Assembly (NCBI GenBank): GCA_002502625.1
Contig: DAPV01000091.1
Coordinates: 1-18,760, forward strand
Length of the DNA stretch: 18,760 nt
Reading direction: 5' to 3'
Source: Euryarchaeota archaeon UBA125
Lineage (GTDB): Archaea; Thermoplasmatota; Poseidoniia; Poseidoniales; Thalassarchaeaceae
The translations under genes and the position numbers were made by a program. Positions 14,018 through 18,760 of the stretch are shown one piece after another. Under the pieces are notes generated by a model. It did not search any database, was not told the origin of the DNA, and saw only the letters and a program-made list of their open reading frames with translations. Positions within the stretch are counted from its first letter, which is position 1, and each line of letters opens with the position of its first letter.

Positions 14018-15900
14018 CAAAACAACTCCATAGGCTCAACATCATCCAATAAACTAAACAGGTCGGTATTAGTATTCAATGATTTAGCATTGGGTTGAAG
14101 ATGTAATGAACAAAATAATCTGAACCCAATTGCGATATCTGGCATCTTATCTAAGAGAGGAGCAAGATGGGGAGTTTCAGCATTCCATTCAATTATATTC
14201 GGTTTTAACTCATTAATTATTGAATTTATCAAACCTGGTGAAGTTGCTGTACCAGCAGGAAGTTTAGGTCGTGATACGATGTTTCTTGGGAGATTAGTTA
14301 GGGCAGCAGCTTCTCTTAATGCTCTTTTCTCCATATGGCCTTGCTTGAATCTCCAATCCATAGGCAATTTACTAGATAATTCAAGATGCTGACGTGAAAG
14401 GAAGGGAACTCTAACTTCTAAGCCATGTGACATACTATGACGGTCAACTAATCTTAACTGAAAATTTGTTAATTGACCCCTAGACATTTCAAAATTTAAT
14501 GTATTTTCTAGATTACAAAATACGTCTTCAACTTTAGGGGGAGGAGCAGTCCACGGTTGACCAGGACCAATAATATCATTGTCGAGGAGTAATCCTGAAG
14601 AAAGATTTTCTGCGATAGGATGATCAATCAAATTGAGTCTCTGAGAGACTAAATTTGAATGACCAGATAAGTTGCCATGTCTTGGATAACCAGCATGAAT
14701 TTCATCTGCTCCTTGTCCACAAATTCCTACCTTAACTTCCTTTGACATTTGTTCAAATAACGGTTGAAAAAATAGAACAGTAAGATCTAAATCTTCTCCT
14801 GCCCAAGATAAACTCGGTAAACGTTTCCAAAATACATCTTCATCTAAAGTCCAACAATGGTGGTCGAGATCAAGTGAATTGGCAACTTCAACTGCTGCCT
14901 TATAATCGGGATTATCCTCACTCTCAGAAACAGTCCAGCACTTCGGGATTGGTTTACCTGCAATTTCGGATGCATCTTTTGCTAAAGCAGCAACCATACT
15001 AGAATCAAGTCCACCAGATAGAACAATTCCAACTGGCACATCAGAATTCAAACGATCTGCTAAACCCATTCGAAGACTATGTAATAACTGGGGAGCATTA
15101 TTTGGATTCCATTCCAAATTAGGGCTATTTTTTATTTGAGAATAATCAGCAACTCCAGTCAATACTGCTCTGCCATTACTATCAAGTGACCATGTTTCAA
15201 TAGTACCAGGTCGAACCTGAGAAACACCAGAAAATAGGGAGGTATCATCAAGAGAATATTCGAATGCTAGTCTAGCAAACAATGCTTGAGTGTCTAATTT
15301 AGGGAAATATTCTGGATGACCGCGAAAAGCTTTAGCTTCTGATGCAAATAACAGAGAACCATCGTCTGATTGCCACTTCATTAATGGTTTAATTCCCAAC
15401 TCATCTCTGCAAAGTATCAATTCTCTATATCGAGGATCCCATAAAGCAAAACCCCACATTCCATTCAGACGTTTTACCCAATCAACATGACGAAGTGCTT
15501 GATTTACTCCTGATGAAACTCTATACCATCCATTTTGTTTCCCTGAAACTGGTTCTGGAATAACCGAAGGAGAAGGAATAGAATGGAAGTGAGCCGCTAA
15601 AATTGCTTCTCCATCACCACTTGTTTTCCAAAGGTACGATGAACTCTCTCGGATTTCAGTTTGATTGTAAATCTCTCCATTCTGTACTAGAACACAACCA
15701 TGTTCACTCTGAATAGGTTGACTAGATCCAATTACATCGATAATTGCTAGACGCGAATGACCAAAAGAAATATTTCCAAGTCGATTAACTGAATCTGACC
15801 AATATCCTTGCCCATCAGGACCTCGATGTGAAAGACAAGAAATCATGTCTGATGCAATAAGAGGATCATCGGTTCCGAAGACCCCCGAAATGCCGCACAT
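14017..15900 (-). CDS. asnB: Asparagine synthetase (glutamine-hydrolysing), AsnB type
   Basis: The protein is 627 residues, the usual size. Met-Cys at the N-terminus (MCGISGVFG) supplies the Cys2 nucleophile of the class II glutaminase domain, with CLSHRGPDGQGYW and the substrate loop LVQNGEIYN after it. The synthetase domain has the pyrophosphate-binding loop LSGGLDSSMVAALA and the GQGADE and HGLEVRVPFL motifs. It converts aspartate, glutamine and ATP to asparagine. Close homologues also amidate other carboxylates in biosynthetic clusters. Its coupling to a gamma-glutamylcysteine ligase makes a non-standard role possible, but the motifs are those of an ordinary AsnB. No Shine-Dalgarno is seen before the ATG. 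Confidence 0.9.
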   Translation of the reverse strand: MCGISGVFGTDDPLIASDMISCLSHRGPDGQGYWSDSVNRLGNISFGHSRLAIIDVIGSSQPIQSEHGCVLVQNGEIYNQTEIRESSSYLWKTSGDGEAILAAHFHSIPSPSVIPEPVSGKQNGWYRVSSGVNQALRHVDWVKRLNGMWGFALWDPRYRELILCRDELGIKPLMKWQSDDGSLLFASEAKAFRGHPEYFPKLDTQALFARLAFEYSLDDTSLFSGVSQVRPGTIETWSLDSNGRAVLTGVADYSQIKNSPNLEWNPNNAPQLLHSLRMGLADRLNSDVPVGIVLSGGLDSSMVAALAKDASEIAGKPIPKCWTVSESEDNPDYKAAVEVANSLDLDHHCWTLDEDVFWKRLPSLSWAGEDLDLTVLFFQPLFEQMSKEVKVGICGQGADEIHAGYPRHGNLSGHSNLVSQRLNLIDHPIAENLSSGLLLDNDIIGPGQPWTAPPPKVEDVFCNLENTLNFEMSRGQLTNFQLRLVDRHSMSHGLEVRVPFLSRQHLELSSKLPMDWRFKQGHMEKRALREAAALTNLPRNIVSRPKLPAGTATSPGLINSIINELKPNIIEWNAETPHLAPLLDKMPDIAIGFRLFCSLHLQPNAKSLNTNTDLFSLLDDVEPMELF

Positions 15901-15939
15901 GAGATGAAACCAACGCTATTGGATTTGAAACTGCGGATA

Positions 15940-16080
15940 TCACCAGAAAGCAACATATATCCAAACAGAGACTGCCATAGCTAAAAGATAAACGAAAACA
16001 TAAGTGGATTGAGATATTCCATCTCCACTAACTACTGCTCCATCTTTATCTCCAGATGCAGATGCGTCCTGAGTTGCCAT
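15940..16080 (-). CDS. 46-residue single-helix membrane protein
   Basis: An ATG at 16080 opens a 46-codon frame ending in TGA at 15940-15942. The first 24 residues are polar (MATQDASASGDKDG...) and the last 20 form a clean membrane helix (TYVFVYLLAMAVSVWIYVAF) ending at the C-terminus. A TATA-like AGATTTACAA lies 24-33 nt before the ATG. The tail-anchored layout resembles small subunits of membrane complexes; I cannot name one. It fills most of the 232-nt gap between asnB and the dolichol-kinase-like gene, on the same strand as both. Confidence 0.6.
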   Translation of the reverse strand: MATQDASASGDKDGAVVSGDGISQSTYVFVYLLAMAVSVWIYVAFW

Positions 16081-16103
16081 GTACTGTCGAGTAATATCTG
16101 GAT

Positions 16104-16113
16104 TGTAAATCTA
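16104..16113 (-). promoter_or_regulatory. TATA-like box for the 46-residue membrane protein
   Basis: On the minus strand AGATTTACAA is centred about 28 nt before the ATG at 16080, the leaderless archaeal spacing. Confidence 0.4.
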
Positions 16114-16132
16114 ACCCGAAATAATCACGATT

Positions 16133-16798
16133 TCATAGAAATGGCTCAAGGAACAAAACAAATGAAAGAGGGATTAGTAACATTGTTGCATTATCATCAA
16201 TCCAAGTTAGTCTAGGCCATTCAGAAGCAACTACTATTGCAGCAATAAACGGAGCAATGAATAGAGGAGTATCTAAAATATAGTGGCAGAAAATCCATAT
16301 CGAAATAGTACCAATATAGGCAATTACAATCACATTTCTAGTACTCCAATTTGCACGACGCAACTCACCCATTAATGGATCAATCAATGTAAGGCCAAGA
16401 ATTAATGGAAACCCAAAAGCACTATTTTGAATCCCAACTTCAGGAGAAATTATCAGAACCAAACAAACTGAAAAACCTCCCCAAAAGAAGGCAGAAATTT
16501 GTTCACTTTCATAATCACGTTGTCCAAATACAACAAATCCCATTCTTAACCGAACAATTTCAATTAATACAAATATAAAGGCAACTATACTGACAAATTG
16601 TTTAGGTTCCAACTCAAAAAAGAAATTAGAAATGTTTGTACCATTCCAGTAATACAAGAACGGGATTACCATCATAGAAATATGTGTTATTCGACGGACA
16701 ATGTGTCCTCTTAAACCACCAACAGATGCAGGTACGTGATCATTTATATTCACAATATTGTCAGAAATATTCTGGGCTTCATTAGTCATCCCAATCAT
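16133..16798 (-). CDS. Dolichol/phytol kinase-like integral membrane protein (Sec59/Dgk1/VTE5 superfamily)
   Basis: The 221-residue protein has about 6-7 membrane helices. Family-like features are the early basic/His stretch GHIVRRITHISMMVIPFLYY, the motif GLTLIDPLMGELRR in mid-protein (where relatives have GDxxAxxxGxxxG) and the C-terminal EWPRLTWIDDNATMLLIPL, close to the E...DDNxxVPL motif of CTP-dependent polyprenol kinases. Members phosphorylate dolichol, phytol or diacylglycerol with CTP; in archaea the lipid product would feed protein glycosylation or lipid salvage. The substrate cannot be assigned from sequence. A second ATG at 16789 is an alternative start. It follows meaB by 27 nt in the same direction. 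Confidence 0.6.
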   Translation of the reverse strand: MIGMTNEAQNISDNIVNINDHVPASVGGLRGHIVRRITHISMMVIPFLYYWNGTNISNFFFELEPKQFVSIVAFIFVLIEIVRLRMGFVVFGQRDYESEQISAFFWGGFSVCLVLIISPEVGIQNSAFGFPLILGLTLIDPLMGELRRANWSTRNVIVIAYIGTISIWIFCHYILDTPLFIAPFIAAIVVASEWPRLTWIDDNATMLLIPLSFVLFLEPFL

Positions 16799-16825
16799 AA
16801 CGAAATTGGGATAGTCCTTTTTGAC

Positions 16826-17698
16826 CTATTGCTGAATAATGTTTTGAATCGCCTGTTCTATGGAAACGCGCCCTTCAACCAGATCTTTTACAGCTGATTC
16901 AAAAGATGATCTTGATACTAATTCATCCATTATAGCCGACGAAAGACGATGTCTCCATTTTACAATCTCTACTGAAGGGCGAGATTGGATTGAAACTAAA
17001 GCTTCCACTAGTTCATCAATACCTGTACGATTCAATGCACTGACTACCATCACAGGAACACTAGAAGCAGGTCCAAGTGCTAAACCAGAGCGAATATTTG
17101 CTGCTGCTTGTTCAGATCCAGGTAAATCTCCTTTGTTAACTACAACTACATCTGCTAATTCGAGTAATCCGGCTTTCTCTGCTTGAACAATATCTCCTCT
17201 ATCTGGACCATCTACAAGTAAAACAGAATCAGTCATTGAAACTATACCAATTTCAGTTTGACCCACTCCAACTGTCTCTATCAATACCCTATCCATTCCT
17301 GCAATAGAAAGAGCAGAAATCATCGCCTTAAGACGTAAAGGAATAGAACTATGAGATGTTCTAGTTGCTACACTTCGGATGTAAATTCTGTCATGAACAC
17401 CACTTTGTTCCATTCTCATTCGATCTCCAAGAAGAGAGCCCCCACTAATTGGAGAACTAGGATCTATGCATAAAACGCCTACACGTTCACCTCTATCTGC
17501 AAAAATTTTAGCTAAACAATCTGTAAGACAAGACTTACCTACTCCAGGTGGGCCTGTAATTCCGATTGACTGAACTGGAGAAATAGATAATACTGAATCA
17601 ATGGATTCTTGATCACCTTGCTGAATCATCGTAAGTAAACGTGCTAGTGCCCTACGCGATCCTTGAGACGCTTGAGATACTAGTTCTGATTCCGCCAT
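16826..17698 (-). CDS. meaB: Methylmalonyl-CoA mutase-associated GTPase MeaB (ArgK/CobB-type chaperone)
   Basis: This G3E-type P-loop GTPase protects methylmalonyl-CoA mutase and gates loading of its adenosylcobalamin. Motifs in order: the Walker A GITGPPGVGKSCL, the switch block CIDPSSPISGGSLLGDRMRM, the Walker B-region LIETVGVGQTEI and the base-specificity motif VVNKGD. Length from the ATG at 17698 is 290 residues. That start is preferred over 17737 because it lies 4 nt after the upstream stop, with GGAG about 9 nt before it, and the extra 13 residues are not typical. It follows the mutase B12-binding subunit, the usual partner. Confidence 0.93.
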   Translation of the reverse strand: MAESELVSQASQGSRRALARLLTMIQQGDQESIDSVLSISPVQSIGITGPPGVGKSCLTDCLAKIFADRGERVGVLCIDPSSPISGGSLLGDRMRMEQSGVHDRIYIRSVATRTSHSSIPLRLKAMISALSIAGMDRVLIETVGVGQTEIGIVSMTDSVLLVDGPDRGDIVQAEKAGLLELADVVVVNKGDLPGSEQAAANIRSGLALGPASSVPVMVVSALNRTGIDELVEALVSIQSRPSVEIVKWRHRLSSAIMDELVSRSSFESAVKDLVEGRVSIEQAIQNIIQQ

Positions 17699-17702
17699 GA
17701 AT

Positions 17703-18149
17703 TCAGCTCCAATGCCAACCATCAGAAAATCCAACACCTACTGGCTTATTTGACATTCTTCTGCTCTTCACTTCATTCAAAAAAAGAGTAAATTCCTCTG
17801 TAGGAGTTCCAGGGCCGAAAATTGCTCTTACTCCTGAATCAAATAATGCAGGTCTATCTGCCTGAGGAATAATACCTCCACCGAAAACAACAACATCATC
17901 CAAACCATTTTCCTTCAACAATTCACAAACTCTCGGAAATAAAAAACCATGCGCACCTGATAAAGAGGATAAACCAAGAATAGAAGCATCTTCATCCTCT
18001 ACAATTCGAATAATCTCCTCTGGAGTTCGCCTTAATCCGGTGTAAATTACTTCATGCCCTGCATCTCTAAGAGCTCTTGCAACAACTTTTGCACCCCTAT
18101 CGTGACCATCAAGGCCAGGCTTGGCCACGACTATTCGGAGGGGATCCAT
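17703..18149 (-). CDS. mcmB: Methylmalonyl-CoA mutase, B12-binding (small/C-terminal) subunit
   Basis: This subunit binds adenosylcobalamin for the conversion of methylmalonyl-CoA to succinyl-CoA. The base-off/His-on motif is complete: GLDGHDRGAK (DxHxxG), then LSSLSGAHGF (SxL) and VVFGGGIIP (GG). As in many archaea it is a separate polypeptide; the large catalytic subunit is not in the window. A start at 18149 gives 148 residues with the usual beginning MDPLRIVVAKPGLDGHDRG. An in-frame ATG at 18200 would add 17 atypical residues. It is cotranscribed with meaB (4-nt gap) and divergent from the carboxylase gene. Confidence 0.92.
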   Translation of the reverse strand: MDPLRIVVAKPGLDGHDRGAKVVARALRDAGHEVIYTGLRRTPEEIIRIVEDEDASILGLSSLSGAHGFLFPRVCELLKENGLDDVVVFGGGIIPQADRPALFDSGVRAIFGPGTPTEEFTLFLNEVKSRRMSNKPVGVGFSDGWHWS

Positions 18150-18210
18150 GTACTGCGAGTTAAGCCGTTTAACTTGAACCAACCGTCTAATTTCCAACAT
18201 TCAAGGGGAT

Positions 18211-18218
18211 GAATTATG
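18211..18218 (+). promoter_or_regulatory. TATA-like box for the acyl-CoA carboxylase gene
   Basis: GAATTATG lies 25-32 nt before the ATG at 18243, the leaderless spacing. The whole divergent gap (18150-18242) is short and serves both directions. Confidence 0.4.
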
Positions 18219-18242
18219 GGCAACTTCGCAGAATGACACCAC

Positions 18243-18760
18243 ATGGAGACGACGGAGGAGCGACTCCAAGACCTCAGGCGACGGAAAGGACAGGCAGAAA
18301 TGGGAGGGGGTCAAAACAGAATTGACTCCCAACATGGAAAAGGAAAAATGACTGCTAGGGAACGTATTGAAGCGTTCCTAGACGAAGGTACATTCCAAGA
18401 AATAGATGCATTAGTAGAACACAGATGTACTGATTTTGGAATGGACCGAAATATAATTCCTGGAGACGGGGTAGTATGTGGATACGGGACTATTGATGGA
18501 CGAACAGTGTACTGCTATGCTCAAGATTTTACCGTTTATGGAGGAAGTCTCGGTGAAATGCATGGACTCAAAATTTGCAAGTTGTTGGATATGGCGCTCA
18601 AAACAGGAGCACCAGTTGTAGGGATGAACGATAGCGGAGGTGCTCGAATTCAGGAGGGAGTGGCATCTTTAGGGTCTTATGCGGAAATTTTCTTCAGAAA
18701 TGTTAGAGCAAGTGGAATTATTCCTCAAATTTCTGTAATTATGGGACCTTGTGCTGGAGG
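18243..18760 (+). CDS. pccB: Acyl-CoA (propionyl/acetyl-CoA) carboxylase carboxyltransferase subunit, 5' part
   Basis: This gene is cut by the right edge: 172 complete codons from the ATG at 18243 with no stop. An in-frame TGA at 18234 fixes the start. The protein begins METTEERLQDLRRRKGQAEMGGGQNRIDSQH and continues with KMTARERIEAFLDEGTF, YAQDFTVYGGSLGEMH, MNDSGGARIQEGV and IMGPCAGG, the classic biotin-dependent carboxyltransferase beta-subunit order. It transfers CO2 from carboxybiotin to propionyl-CoA (or acetyl-CoA). Next to the mutase and MeaB genes, propionyl-CoA is the likelier substrate. Confidence 0.93.
   Translation, partial: METTEERLQDLRRRKGQAEMGGGQNRIDSQHGKGKMTARERIEAFLDEGTFQEIDALVEHRCTDFGMDRNIIPGDGVVCGYGTIDGRTVYCYAQDFTVYGGSLGEMHGLKICKLLDMALKTGAPVVGMNDSGGARIQEGVASLGSYAEIFFRNVRASGIIPQISVIMGPCAG

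Noticed and set aside
16009..16215. 68-codon plus-strand frame over the gap before the dolichol-kinase-like gene
   Set aside because: It is antisense to both the 46-residue membrane protein and the end of the kinase-like gene, and its composition (many Cys, Ser and His) looks like a shadow frame.
1..18760. CRISPR arrays, insertion sequences, integrase or phage genes
   Set aside because: No regularly spaced repeats, transposase motifs or phage-type genes were seen; the window reads as core metabolism with unusual fusions.

Overview
The window looks like a compact, AT-rich archaeal genome fragment. The best guess is a marine Thermoplasmatota-type euryarchaeon (Marine Group II/III, Poseidoniia-like). 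Signs pointing to archaea are TATA-like boxes about 25-30 nt before start codons (leaderless-style promoters), a Pop5-like RNase P protein, a HemK2-like methyltransferase, an FtsZ-family protein with an archaeal-style gene neighbourhood, and a dolichol-kinase-like protein. The lineage is inferred from gene content only; no phylogenetic marker was tested.

Left edge (1-157): the 5' third of a tRNA on the minus strand runs off the window, with a GC-rich, hairpin-rich upstream region. 158-4767: a methyltransferase/biotin-ligase fusion (+), a minus-strand pair (small membrane protein and a Pop5-like RNase P protein), a polytopic membrane protein (+), and a minus-strand pair of a TPR protein and a divergent FtsZ-like GTPase. 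Convergent genes almost touch end to end.

Central operon (4908-11220, +): six genes encode an unusual cytochrome b6f/bc1-like complex. They are a secreted, membrane-anchored protein with a CxCH motif, a two-helix membrane protein, a Tat-type Rieske protein, a b6-like cytochrome b half, a 941-residue fusion, and a 2[4Fe-4S] ferredoxin. The fusion joins a subunit-IV-like cytochrome b C-terminal half (PDWY quinol-site motif), a large predicted outside domain, two [4Fe-4S] motifs and two CCG (HdrB/HdrD/GlpC-type) cysteine domains. Predicted topology puts the iron-sulfur/CCG part in the cytoplasm, on the opposite side from the Rieske protein. This suggests a quinone-cycle complex wired directly to a cytoplasmic thiol/disulfide or ferredoxin redox partner. 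It is the strongest candidate for an undescribed system.

Right part (11221-18200, mostly -): a family-4 glycosyltransferase, a small two-helix membrane protein (+), a glutamate-cysteine ligase of the Acidithiobacillus GshA type coupled to an AsnB-type asparagine synthetase, an unlisted 46-residue membrane protein, a dolichol/phytol-kinase-like membrane protein, the MeaB GTPase and the B12-binding subunit of methylmalonyl-CoA mutase. Divergent from the latter, the first 172 codons of a propionyl/acetyl-CoA carboxylase carboxyltransferase subunit run off the right edge. MeaB, the mutase subunit and the carboxylase make a propionyl-CoA to succinyl-CoA route. The biotin ligase at the left end would be the activator of the biotin-dependent carboxylase.
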